Positions 34,580 through 42,891 of a stretch of 64,000 nucleotides of DNA are shown piece by piece; the stretch's first letter is position 1, and the number at the start of each line of letters is the position of its first letter. The notes beneath the pieces were generated by a model that saw nothing but the letters and a program-made list of their open reading frames with translations, made no database searches and was not told the origin of the DNA. This DNA comes from Nonlabens sp. Hel1_33_55 (lineage in GTDB: Bacteria > Bacteroidota > Bacteroidia > Flavobacteriales > Flavobacteriaceae): assembly GCF_900101765.1 (NCBI RefSeq), contig NZ_LT627735.1, positions 62,001 through 126,000 of the forward strand, given 5' to 3'. A program made the position numbers and the translations under genes.

Positions 34580-35929
34580 ATGAAGAAATTTGAGGAATTA
34601 GGACTGAAAACGCCTTTACAAAACGGATTGGACGATCTGGGTTTTGAAACCATGACGCCTATTCAGGATGAAGCTTTTCCAGCCATTCTTTCTGGTCGTG
34701 ACATGATTGGGATTGCACAGACAGGTACTGGTAAAACCTTGGGTTACATGTTGCCGTTGCTGCATGAACTCAAGTATAGCGAGAGTCTGGATCCACGATA
34801 TTTGGTTCTTGTTCCTACGCGGGAACTGGTTGTTCAAGTGGTAGAGCAGATTGAGGCTTACGCAAAATACATAAACGTGCGAGTGATAGGCGTTTATGGA
34901 GGTACTAATATCAATACTCAGAAAAAGGCACTAGGTGACGGGTGCGACATCGTTGTGGCAACACCAGGTAGATTGTATGATTTGATCGTGGCACAATCTG
35001 TCAAGTTCAAATTTTGCAAAAAAGTAGTGATTGATGAGGTAGATGTGATGCTGGATCTAGGATTCAGATTCCAGCTGAATAATATTTTTGATCACTTGCC
35101 TACCAAGAGACAAAATATCATGTTTTCTGCAACGATGACTGATGATATTGAAGAGTTTATCAGGTCGTTTTTTTCCAATCCACTTAAGATAAGCATTGCT
35201 GTATCTGGAACACCGCTTGAAAATATCGAGCAAACGAGTTATCCAGTTCCTAACTTCTATACCAAAGCCAATCTATTGATGCATCTATTATCAGATGCTT
35301 CGGTTTTTTCAAAAGTGTTGGTCTTTGTTCCCAACAAGAAAAGCGCTGATCGTTTACAGGAAGTAATGTCTCCTCATTATGGTAGCGAGATTGCAGTGAT
35401 ACATTCCAACAAAACCCAAAATTACCGTTTGCGAAGTATTGAATTATTTGATTCTGGCACTTCTCGTATCCTAATAGCCACTGATGTTATGGCTCGTGGA
35501 CTTGACCTCTCTAAAGTCTCTCACGTTATAAATCTGGATGTACCGCGATTTCCTGAAAACTATATGCACCGCATAGGAAGAACCGGCCGTGCCGAAGAAA
35601 AAGGTAAATCTATATTGTTTTTTACCGAAGATGAAGAGCAGAATAAGGAAGCTATTGAATCGTTGATGAATCAACCCATCGAGGTTCTTGATTTTCCTGA
35701 AGAAGTTGAAATCTCAAAACAAAAAACTCCAGAAGAAAGTCCCGTGTTGAGAGAAACTCACAACCCGCATAAAATCATTGAAGAGGAACGAGGCGATTCT
35801 TTTCATGAGAAAAAGGATAAGAATAAAAAAGAGAATCAAGGTGGCAGCTACCGCAGGGAAATTGCCAAAAAATATAAGAAGCCAAAAACCCGTGGAGATA
35901 AGAACGCCAACAGGCGCAGAAAAAAATAA
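34580..35929 (+). CDS. DEAD-box RNA helicase with a DEVD motif
   Basis: 449-residue ATP-dependent RNA helicase for RNA remodelling. Motifs in order: Q motif (GFETMTPIQ), I (AQTGTGKT), Ia (PTRELVVQ), Ib (TPGR), II, III (SAT), IV (VLVFVPNKK), V (ATDVMARGLDL) and VI (HRIGRTGR). Motif II reads V-I-D-E-V-D instead of DEAD; both catalytic acidic residues are kept. The C-terminal ~70 residues are Lys/Arg/Glu-rich and probably bind RNA. Monocistronic. Confidence 0.93.
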   Translation: MKKFEELGLKTPLQNGLDDLGFETMTPIQDEAFPAILSGRDMIGIAQTGTGKTLGYMLPLLHELKYSESLDPRYLVLVPTRELVVQVVEQIEAYAKYINVRVIGVYGGTNINTQKKALGDGCDIVVATPGRLYDLIVAQSVKFKFCKKVVIDEVDVMLDLGFRFQLNNIFDHLPTKRQNIMFSATMTDDIEEFIRSFFSNPLKISIAVSGTPLENIEQTSYPVPNFYTKANLLMHLLSDASVFSKVLVFVPNKKSADRLQEVMSPHYGSEIAVIHSNKTQNYRLRSIELFDSGTSRILIATDVMARGLDLSKVSHVINLDVPRFPENYMHRIGRTGRAEEKGKSILFFTEDEEQNKEAIESLMNQPIEVLDFPEEVEISKQKTPEESPVLRETHNPHKIIEEERGDSFHEKKDKNKKENQGGSYRREIAKKYKKPKTRGDKNANRRRKK

Positions 35930-36039
35930 TTTTTATAATTAAACGATCTGGACAAAAAGTGGTCTAGTATTTGAAATACCCATGAAAATTAGTCTCAAAA
36001 TAAGTGAATGCTTATCTTGCGGCCTTTAAAATCCTTAAA

Positions 36040-36564
36040 ATGAAAAAAGTACTTTTATTATTATTCTTAGTAGCAGGAACAGCAATGGCACAAACAGGAT
36101 TTGTGCAGTATGAAGCCATTCTTGCAAGCATGCCAGAAGTTGAACCTATACGTAAAGAACTAGGTGATTTAACCACAAAATTACGTGGAGAACTTGAAAG
36201 CGCAGAAGCAAAATCTGCAGAAAAACTTCAAGATCTACAATATCAAGCGCAAAAGCCTGGTGTAACTGTAGAGCAAAAGCAAAGTCTTGCTCAACAAGCT
36301 CAAGCATTGCAATCTGAATTTGCAAATGCCTCTAAGGCAGCAGAGCTTCAATTGGGAGCTAAAGAGAATGACTTAATGAAGCCAATTCTTACTAAATTGA
36401 ATGAAGCTATTCAAGCCGTTTCCAAGGAGAAAGGTTTGAAACTAGTAGTAAATGCTTCTCAGGTAGTTTATTCTGAACCTGGAGCAAATATCTCTATTGA
36501 TGTTGCAAAACGTTTAGGCATCCAGATTGATGCTGACGGTACTGCCGCAGCAGCAGGTAACTAA
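36040..36564 (+). CDS. Skp/OmpH-family periplasmic chaperone
   Basis: 174 residues from ATG 36040 (MKKVLLLLFLVAGTAMAQ, a clear signal peptide). An in-frame ATG at 36004 would spoil the signal. The mature part is a long charged coiled coil (about 40-115) ending in a beta segment (LKLVVNASQVVYS), as in Skp, which holds unfolded outer-membrane proteins in the periplasm. A strong terminator follows. In-window clients could be the several beta-barrels here. Confidence 0.88.
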   Translation: MKKVLLLLFLVAGTAMAQTGFVQYEAILASMPEVEPIRKELGDLTTKLRGELESAEAKSAEKLQDLQYQAQKPGVTVEQKQSLAQQAQALQSEFANASKAAELQLGAKENDLMKPILTKLNEAIQAVSKEKGLKLVVNASQVVYSEPGANISIDVAKRLGIQIDADGTAAAAGN

Positions 36565-36584
36565 ATTCAAATTACCATATTTTA

Positions 36585-36617
36585 AAAGTCCAGCTTGTTA
36601 GCTGGACTTTTTTTATG
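36585..36617 (+). terminator. Rho-independent terminator of the skp-like gene
   Basis: A perfect 11-bp stem AAAGTCCAGCT/AGCTGGACTTT with loop TGTT, then a T run. Confidence 0.93.
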
Positions 36618-36658
36618 ATCTATTTTAAATTAGATTTATTGTCCTAATTGACAAAGGC

Positions 36659-37954
36659 ATGAGTAAAGAAAGGATTTCTTTGAGAGGAGCTATTTCCATA
36701 GGCGTTGGCGGCATGGTAGGTGGCGGTATTTTTGCCGTATTAGGATTAGCTATTTCTTTATCAAAAGGAGCCACTCCAGTAGCATTTCTTATAGCAGGAA
36801 TCATTGCTTTATTTACAGCATATAGTTACTCCAAACTATCTATCGCTTTTCCAGATAGCGGTGGTACAGTAAAGTTCATTAATGAAGGATTTGGTAAAAA
36901 TACTTTTAGTGGTGGATTAAATAATCTGTTATGGATCAGTTACATCATTATGCTTGCGTTGTATGCAAGTGCTTTTGGATCCTATGCGCCTAATTTGTAT
37001 TCTATAACAGGAGAGAACGCTACAGATTCTCATATCTATATTACAGCAATCGTTTTGGTGGGAACCATCATCAACTATTTCAGTGCCAAGCTGGTCAGCA
37101 ACATCGAGAGCTATGCGGTCATCGTGAAGGTTTTTATTTTGCTGGGATTTATAGGTATAGGCGCATACGGTTTAATCGGTAGCGATCATGTGTCTCAATT
37201 AAACCCTTCAAATTGGGAAGGAGCCTTCCAGATTATCACTGGCGGTATGGTGATTTTCGTCGCCTACGAGGGTTTTGAACTGATTGCCAATTCCGTTTCA
37301 GGTTTGAGCGATCCAGAGAAAAATATACCAAAGGCTTATTTCTATTCCGTTGGGTTCGTGGTGCTGTTATATATTGCTATAGCCATCATTGCTGTAGGTT
37401 CGTTATCATTTGGTGAGATTAGTAAGGCAAAAGATTATGTGTTGTCTGAAGTGGCCCGACCATCCTTAGGTCAGGCAGGCTTTACCATTATGACCATAGC
37501 TGCTTTGATATCTACATTTTCAGCTATCAATGCAACGCTATACGGTGGTTCGAGAGTTAATTTTAAAGTTGCAAAAGAGGATGAACTACCACATGAATTC
37601 ACGGCTAAATTATGGAATCATCCAGTAGGACTCGCGATAATTTCTATCGCAACCTTACTTCTGGCAAATCTGGCTCAGCTGGAAAGTATTTCAACCTCTG
37701 GTAGTGCAGGTTTCTTACTGCTCTTTGCCGTTGTGAATTACACGGCATATAAAAAGAGATCTGACATCAAGGCCAGTAGCATCTTGACGATCATTGGGAC
37801 GATTTTGTGTGCCGTGGCATTTGTTGTGCTTATTGTACAGCAAACGCAGAGCAATTTGACCGGAGTCTTAATTATCGCTGGCATAATTGCCGCCTGCTTC
37901 TTGATGGAATACATCTATAAGAGATCAGAAAAAAACAATAAGGCTGCTGATTAG
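36659..37954 (+). CDS. APC-family amino acid permease
   Basis: 431-residue inner-membrane transporter with about 12 helices. The N-terminal GAISIGVGGMVGGGIFAVLG is the substrate-binding signature of the amino acid/polyamine/organocation superfamily. The substrate cannot be told from the sequence. Monocistronic, convergent with the metal cluster. Confidence 0.9.
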   Translation: MSKERISLRGAISIGVGGMVGGGIFAVLGLAISLSKGATPVAFLIAGIIALFTAYSYSKLSIAFPDSGGTVKFINEGFGKNTFSGGLNNLLWISYIIMLALYASAFGSYAPNLYSITGENATDSHIYITAIVLVGTIINYFSAKLVSNIESYAVIVKVFILLGFIGIGAYGLIGSDHVSQLNPSNWEGAFQIITGGMVIFVAYEGFELIANSVSGLSDPEKNIPKAYFYSVGFVVLLYIAIAIIAVGSLSFGEISKAKDYVLSEVARPSLGQAGFTIMTIAALISTFSAINATLYGGSRVNFKVAKEDELPHEFTAKLWNHPVGLAIISIATLLLANLAQLESISTSGSAGFLLLFAVVNYTAYKKRSDIKASSILTIIGTILCAVAFVVLIVQQTQSNLTGVLIIAGIIAACFLMEYIYKRSEKNNKAAD

Positions 37955-37955
37955 A

Positions 37956-38019
37956 TCGCTTTCGTACTTCGGCTGCGCTCAGAATGAACTTCTGCATCGC
38001 CCTGCTCCTTGAAAGCGAA
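37956..38019. repeat. Split palindrome with a 46-bp insert
   Basis: The left arm TCGCTTTCG (37956-37964) and right arm GAAAGCGAA (38011-38019) are the two halves of the palindrome, parted by 46 bp. The insert contains CTTCGGCTGCGCTCAGAATG, resembling a dispersed Bacteroidota repeat and the elements at 25456 and 25549. It fills the 71-bp spacer between two convergent genes. Confidence 0.75.
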
Positions 38020-38025
38020 ATTCAT

Positions 38026-38754
38026 CTAGCTTATCAACATCAAAATTGCCATAACTATCATGATGGCGTTTTCGATAAATGTAGCTTCTGTCATAGGGAG
38101 TTTTAGTGCAGTTCCAAGACAAGCGCATTGTATGGACTTTTTGTCCAGCAACGTTTTAGATACGCCTATAGTGGTAATACCTAGCACGATTAATGTGACA
38201 ATAAGCGCGATGTTGACTTCAAAACGCATCAAGAACATTAATCCCAGCGCCGTCTCAATAAACGGATAGATCCAGCCATAAGCGGGAATGACCTTCGCTA
38301 ACGGATCGTACATTCTAAAACTATCTGGGAAACCTTTCAGGTCCAATATTTTAAAGAAACTAAAGACAATAAAAAACAGTCCCATAAAATCGAGCATGGC
38401 CTCATTCCAGTTCGCTCTTGAATAATTGAGAAGTACGGTAGCTACGGCAATGTATCCCAATATAATCAGTAGTGGCTGTAGTTGCTTCAGCTTTGATTTT
38501 TCTGGTTTCGATTCTAGGTTGCTTGAGCTGCTCTTAAAAATATTGGTCTCCTGTTTTTGCTGGATGGTGTATTTATCAGGCAATGCATTTTGGAACGTTT
38601 GTACATTGATATGATGATTCATCTTGATAGTCGCTGTCTTGCTATCCAAATCTACTGATGCATTTTCCACACCATCCATATTATTGAGAACCTCTTCAAC
38701 ATGAGAGCGACAGCCATTGCAGGTCATACCAGTTACTGAATAGGAATGTTTCAT
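38026..38754 (-). CDS. HMA domain fused to a MauE/DoxX-like membrane domain
   Basis: 242 residues. The N-terminal heavy-metal-associated domain (about 1-70) has the metal-binding GMTCNGC (Cys12, Cys15). A linker leads to a four-helix MauE/DoxX-like domain (about 90-242) with a Cys pair (IQCACLG) near 210. HMA domains bind soft metals such as Cu, Zn or Hg; MauE-type domains take part in thiol redox chemistry. Last gene of the metal cluster, 10 bp after the permease gene. Confidence 0.85.
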   Translation of the reverse strand: MKHSYSVTGMTCNGCRSHVEEVLNNMDGVENASVDLDSKTATIKMNHHINVQTFQNALPDKYTIQQKQETNIFKSSSSNLESKPEKSKLKQLQPLLIILGYIAVATVLLNYSRANWNEAMLDFMGLFFIVFSFFKILDLKGFPDSFRMYDPLAKVIPAYGWIYPFIETALGLMFLMRFEVNIALIVTLIVLGITTIGVSKTLLDKKSIQCACLGTALKLPMTEATFIENAIMIVMAILMLIS

Positions 38755-38764
38755 AATGTAAGAG

Positions 38765-39991
38765 CTAAAGAATAAAAAACTTAGTTAGTAGGCCACCAGC
38801 CAGCCATAAATAACAACCTAATGCTGCATATTTCATGATATTTTCTAGCAAGGTACTTTTGGGCGCCATCTCGCTCATCGAGTGATCGACATCCTTTTTT
38901 TTGAAAAATCCTAGATAAACCAAATATCCTGAAACTATCAAGAAGGCAAGATTGAGAAAGAAGGTATAATCTATCTTGAAATATTCACTGTCTTGAATTT
39001 TTACTTGACTGGGATCTGGAAGAACACTCAGTAAATCAAAGCTGTAATGAAGCGCCAGTGAAGTACCGATTAATGCTGTAAACAATAAAAACAAAATGAA
39101 TAATGACATCTTCCAACCGTAATAACGTGCGTTGATTCTTAATACGGGAAATACCACCAGATCGCTAAATATAAATGCCATCACACCGGCAAAACTCACA
39201 CCTTTACCCAGCAGCAATGCCGCTAACGGAATGTTTCCCATAGAGCCAATGAATGTGATAAAAGCGACCACAGGTCCAACAATAATATGTTCGAGAATTT
39301 CAAAAAAGGTAAAATCAGTATTTCCTTGACCCGTGTTTATAAATAGTGTCTCAAAGAAAGAATCAGGAATGAACACGGCCACAATACCAGCGATGGTAAA
39401 ACCAACGGTAACATCTTTCCAGACCATTTGCCATTCCATCTTGTACTTTTTGGAAACTAGTGCCCAGCTTTTTTCATCAACGATCTGCTTTTTCCAATCT
39501 CTGGAATCATCGTCAGATTCGCTATCACTATCGTTCAAGTTTTCGCGAGCCTTTTCGATCAGTTTTTTAGGATTGATAATTCTGATGAGCATCCAACTTA
39601 TCAGAATTAAAAGAACTCCACCTACATATTCACCTACTACAAATTGCCATCCCAAGAATATCGATATAATAATTCCCAATTCGATCACCAGATTTGTTGA
39701 AGCCAGCAAAAAAGCGATGCTCGATATAAAACTCGCTCCCTTTTTGAAAATAGATTTAGTTGATGCTAGCGCTGCAAAGCTGCAGGAACTACTTATAAAT
39801 CCGAAGAAAGTTCCTAGCAGCACTCCTTTACCTTCAGCGCCGCCCATGGTTTCCTGCATGCGCTTTTCTGTTACAAAAATCTGAATCATACTGCTGATTA
39901 TATAACCCAAGGCAAATGCCCATAGCGCCATCCAGAAAAATCCAACAGATGTATAGGCTGCTTCTCCCCAATTTTTCAAGAAATTACTCAT
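38765..39991 (-). CDS. Permease of the ArsP/YraQ (PF03773) type
   Basis: 408-residue inner-membrane protein with about ten helices. Paired GxxxGxxFGFISSSCSFAA and FIGSMGNIPLAALLLGKGVSFAG segments mark the predicted-permease family that includes organoarsenical exporters. A cytoplasmic charged loop (about 145-175) separates the halves. Metal or metalloid export is a fair inference from the neighbouring HMA genes. It starts 2 bp after the NHL lipoprotein gene. Confidence 0.85.
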   Translation of the reverse strand: MSNFLKNWGEAAYTSVGFFWMALWAFALGYIISSMIQIFVTEKRMQETMGGAEGKGVLLGTFFGFISSSCSFAALASTKSIFKKGASFISSIAFLLASTNLVIELGIIISIFLGWQFVVGEYVGGVLLILISWMLIRIINPKKLIEKARENLNDSDSESDDDSRDWKKQIVDEKSWALVSKKYKMEWQMVWKDVTVGFTIAGIVAVFIPDSFFETLFINTGQGNTDFTFFEILEHIIVGPVVAFITFIGSMGNIPLAALLLGKGVSFAGVMAFIFSDLVVFPVLRINARYYGWKMSLFILFLLFTALIGTSLALHYSFDLLSVLPDPSQVKIQDSEYFKIDYTFFLNLAFLIVSGYLVYLGFFKKKDVDHSMSEMAPKSTLLENIMKYAALGCYLWLAGGLLTKFFIL

Positions 39992-39993
39992 TC

Positions 39994-40878
39994 TTATTTC
40001 TCTTCAGATGCGATAGGTTGTAATGTGTATCTCACCATTTCACCATTACGGTAATTCGTGATGAGAAGCATGTTATCAATAACAATAAGATCTGTAGGCT
40101 TATCGATACTTGTTTCCAATACTTGTTTCACTTGATAATCCATCCCAAAAACAATCACACGATCGTTCTCAAAATCGGTTAGGAAAATCTCGTTCTCACT
40201 GACGTAAATTCCAGTGGCTGCGTTGAGGTTTTCATCTTGACCAAATTGAGCCAGCACCTTGCCGGTTTTGTCAAACACCTGTCCGCGATTGTTGTAGGCA
40301 TCTGCTACATAAATTTTATCTTCTGTGATTTGAACATCTGTAGGATAATAAAAATCACCCATCGCATTTCCTTCTTTGCCAAAACTCATCCACTCGCTAC
40401 CGTTATAATAGAGAATTCTATTGGTATAGAAATCTGCAATTGCGATCTCATCGTCATAAACACTAATTCCAGCTGGTGCATCGAGAGAATCATTTAAAAT
40501 TAAATAATCCATTTTATTATCTCGCATCACAGCGATGGAATCGCGACCGTATTCTGGTACAAACAGGGCTCTTTCCTTAAGCATGGAGGTTTTCATCTTA
40601 TCCGTAATCTGCATATCTGCTTTTCCAAAATCGATATGCATGGGACGATCAAAACCGTCCATTTCAAACATGATATCTCCATCACTATTGACCTTAAGAA
40701 CCCGATTGTGATCACCGTCGCTCAAGAAAATATCGTTACCATCTGCAGCTATACCTATGGGATTAATACCATCCAAAGCCACCACTTTTTCAAAAAGCCA
40801 TTCTTTAGGTTGGTCGTCATTCTCATTACAAGAAACCATCCCGAAGAAAATCGGGATGATGTATATCCATTTGTTCAT
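39994..40878 (-). CDS. NHL-repeat lipoprotein
   Basis: 294 residues from ATG 40878; an ATG at 40905 lies inside the preceding gene and gives a poorer signal. The lipobox is MVSCNEN. The rest is a six-bladed propeller of NHL-like repeats (GIAADGNDIFLSDGDHNRVLK, DVQITEDKIYVADAYNNRGQVF). Such propellers are ligand or protein scaffolds; no catalytic residues were identified. Its ATG overlaps the upstream stop by one base (TAATG), so it is translationally coupled to the double-HMA gene. Confidence 0.82.
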   Translation of the reverse strand: MNKWIYIIPIFFGMVSCNENDDQPKEWLFEKVVALDGINPIGIAADGNDIFLSDGDHNRVLKVNSDGDIMFEMDGFDRPMHIDFGKADMQITDKMKTSMLKERALFVPEYGRDSIAVMRDNKMDYLILNDSLDAPAGISVYDDEIAIADFYTNRILYYNGSEWMSFGKEGNAMGDFYYPTDVQITEDKIYVADAYNNRGQVFDKTGKVLAQFGQDENLNAATGIYVSENEIFLTDFENDRVIVFGMDYQVKQVLETSIDKPTDLIVIDNMLLITNYRNGEMVRYTLQPIASEEK

Positions 40879-41510
40879 TATATCGCTCTTTTGTAGTGAC
40901 AACAAGCAGGTAACGCATCATAAGTGGCGTCGCTTGACTTTGCGATTTTGGTATCGTGACCCACTTTTGCCATGTTACTGGCAACGGCTTCCTTATTTGT
41001 TTTTGAAGGATTGTGAGAAATGGTGAGCATTTTGGTTTTTTCATCCCATTCTGCTGTAGAAACTCCAGCGAGACTTGTCGCTGCTTTCTCGATACGCGCC
41101 TTGCACATACCGCATTTACCGTTGACGTACATTTTGGTCATCGTTACATCTGTGCTTGCGATTGCCGCGCTGTTTGAAGCATTTGTTTCCACCTTACCGT
41201 TTGCTCTCGTGATTGTAGCCAGCTTTGGCGTGTATCCTGCTTTTTCTACTTGAGATACCACTGCGTCCATAGTTAATGCTTTATCTGATGGATAGGAAAA
41301 AGAGAAATCTCCAGTCTCGATATCGATTTTGACATCTTTAATTCCCTTGAATTCCTTGAACTTTTTCTCAAGTCCATAGGCGCAGAATGGGCAACCTAGA
41401 CCATCGACCTGTACTTTATATTGGTCTCTTTGATTTGATTTTTGAGCGTCCGCTTTCGCGAAAGCGAACAAGCTAAAAGCTATACTTAGAATAATTGCTA
41501 TATGTTTCAT
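40878..41510 (-). CDS. Secreted protein with two HMA-like domains
   Basis: 210 residues. The signal peptide MKHIAIILSIAFSLFAFAKA contains F15-A-F-A-K-A20 encoded by the genome palindrome, with predicted cleavage after AKA or ADA. The first HMA-like domain (about 30-100) has GCPFC (Cys40, Cys43). The second (about 124-198) has GKCGMC (Cys133, Cys136). A C-terminal ACCHYKR adds Cys203-Cys204. It is probably periplasmic and metal-binding; Cu, Hg or Zn cannot be told apart. It follows the outer-membrane protein gene by 19 bp. Confidence 0.87.
   Translation of the reverse strand: MKHIAIILSIAFSLFAFAKADAQKSNQRDQYKVQVDGLGCPFCAYGLEKKFKEFKGIKDVKIDIETGDFSFSYPSDKALTMDAVVSQVEKAGYTPKLATITRANGKVETNASNSAAIASTDVTMTKMYVNGKCGMCKARIEKAATSLAGVSTAEWDEKTKMLTISHNPSKTNKEAVASNMAKVGHDTKIAKSSDATYDALPACCHYKRAI
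41451..41468. repeat. Palindrome copy 11, in a signal peptide
   Basis: CGCTTTCGCGAAAGCG plus AA. Read on the minus strand as (Phe)-Ala-Phe-Ala-Lys-Ala at residues 15-20 of the double-HMA protein. Confidence 0.93.
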
Positions 41511-41529
41511 GATGTTGTTTTTATATTGT

Positions 41530-42294
41530 TTAAAAGGTGTAGCGTGTTCCTAAAAACACAGAATAATTTAGGGCTCTATTATCTGGAATATCTTGAACCA
41601 AAGGTAATTGCACGGCAAGGTCAAAAGTGATATTCTTGCGGGCATACTGGATACCTTGAGCGTACAATAGCTGGTACCAGTCGCGTTCATGCAACCAGGC
41701 GCTCGTGTATTCAAAATAGAGATTTACTTGTTTATTTGGGTATTGCGGTTGAAGCAATGGCAATCCAAAACCTAGCTTAGTACGGAATTCATCCATAGTT
41801 CCATTAGGCATGGAATTGTAACCTATTTCTGAAGAAATCCCATACTTAAGCGTTTCCAGTCCAGCAACCACGCCGTAGTAACCAGCGTACTTTCCAGTGC
41901 TCAAATCCATGAGATCCAATTCCTCACCGGTAGGCAAGGTCTGTAAGGTTTTTGCAACCATACGAAAGGTTCTTCCAGTTCCATCCTTGCGGTAGAATTG
42001 ATATTTCCCCAATAACTTGATATCTGCCAGGGAACTACCACTGGCGTCATCAAGATCGTAATTTATGTAAGGTAAATGCACAGCAACCAAACTGTTTGAT
42101 GTAGGCAAGTAGTGCAACATCAATGGTACGTAAATGGAAGTTCCACGTTCTGTATTCCTAATTTCGGTTAGGGTCTTTGTTGTAAAACTGCCGCCACCTA
42201 GCATGATGGGCTTGTCGGCTGTAATTGGAGGTCCTTGTGAGTACGCTTTCGCGAAAGCGAAAAACATACAAGCCACCAGAATATATTGTTTCAT
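41530..42294 (-). CDS. MetA-like outer-membrane protein
   Basis: 254 residues. The signal peptide MKQYILVACMFFAFAKAYSQ again ends in AFAKA (A13-A17) from a palindrome copy. The mature part is beta-rich, ends in Tyr-Thr-Phe and resembles the phenol_MetA_deg family of outer-membrane channels. In this setting it may be the outer-membrane step of metal handling, which is inference. It lies 69 bp after the HYC_CC_PP gene. Confidence 0.75.
   Translation of the reverse strand: MKQYILVACMFFAFAKAYSQGPPITADKPIMLGGGSFTTKTLTEIRNTERGTSIYVPLMLHYLPTSNSLVAVHLPYINYDLDDASGSSLADIKLLGKYQFYRKDGTGRTFRMVAKTLQTLPTGEELDLMDLSTGKYAGYYGVVAGLETLKYGISSEIGYNSMPNGTMDEFRTKLGFGLPLLQPQYPNKQVNLYFEYTSAWLHERDWYQLLYAQGIQYARKNITFDLAVQLPLVQDIPDNRALNYSVFLGTRYTF
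42244..42261. repeat. Palindrome copy 12, in a signal peptide
   Basis: CGCTTTCGCGAAAGCG plus AA. Read on the minus strand as (Phe)-Ala-Phe-Ala-Lys-Ala at residues 12-17 of the MetA-like protein. Confidence 0.93.
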
Positions 42295-42363
42295 TGAATA
42301 TTAGATTGAATTTGACTTTAATAAAAGAACGAGATCAATCGTCCTGCAAAAGGCAAAAGCAAT

Positions 42364-42777
42364 CTAAATAAGAAAAGAATCGTGTAGTAGAAATAAATCG
42401 CGACCTAATAAAGGCGGCGATTCTTTGATCCAATGTATGCTATTAGAATTAGCTTCCAGATCAAATAAGGTAGTGTAAGAATGAGTGAATGCGGTAATGA
42501 ACACAAGCTGATCAAAAGAGAATTCAAAAGCTGTTTTTTGAAGATCATCGTCGCTGTCAGATACGATGTGTTTATCGTCGCAACAACCCATGTCTCTCAT
42601 AAGGTCGTGCATTTCTGGATCTGCATCCTGCATGGCGCAACTTTGAGCATCACTATTGAGAGCTATATTCACAATATCATCTCCACAAAAATGCGCTGCT
42701 ATGCTAAACGATGTAGTCGTAAGCAACAGCAGTAGCGCCATATTTATAGAAACGAATTTGTGGATCAAACTTTTCAT
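42364..42777 (-). CDS. HYC_CC_PP-family protein
   Basis: 137 residues with a signal or membrane segment (about 8-27). The three family landmarks are present in order: HFC (replacing HYC, near 29-31), GCC (near 78-80) and SPP near 120. These proteins are found beside metal-related genes in Bacteroidota; the His and Cys residues are likely metal ligands. First gene of the six-gene cluster. A -7 element lies 6 bp upstream. Confidence 0.85.
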   Translation of the reverse strand: MKSLIHKFVSINMALLLLLTTTSFSIAAHFCGDDIVNIALNSDAQSCAMQDADPEMHDLMRDMGCCDDKHIVSDSDDDLQKTAFEFSFDQLVFITAFTHSYTTLFDLEANSNSIHWIKESPPLLGRDLFLLHDSFLI

Positions 42778-42782
42778 TAGTG

Positions 42783-42790
42783 CAAAATTA
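42783..42790 (-). promoter_or_regulatory. Possible -7 element of the metal cluster
   Basis: TAATTTTG on the minus strand matches TAnnTTTG, a few bases upstream of the HYC_CC_PP start. No -33 TTG at the usual spacing was found, so an activator may be needed. Confidence 0.45.
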
Positions 42791-42891
42791 CAAAATCAAT
42801 ACCATAGTGCTTATTATGAGTTCTTAAATTAAGGCAAATTGATTTTTTGAGGGTTATGATATCTATATATTTATAAAAACCTTCCAGTTCT

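Noticed and set aside
39333..39884. 183-codon open frame on the plus strand
   Set aside because: Lies wholly antisense to the PF03773 permease gene, has no recognisable protein features and is explained as a shadow of its codon pattern.
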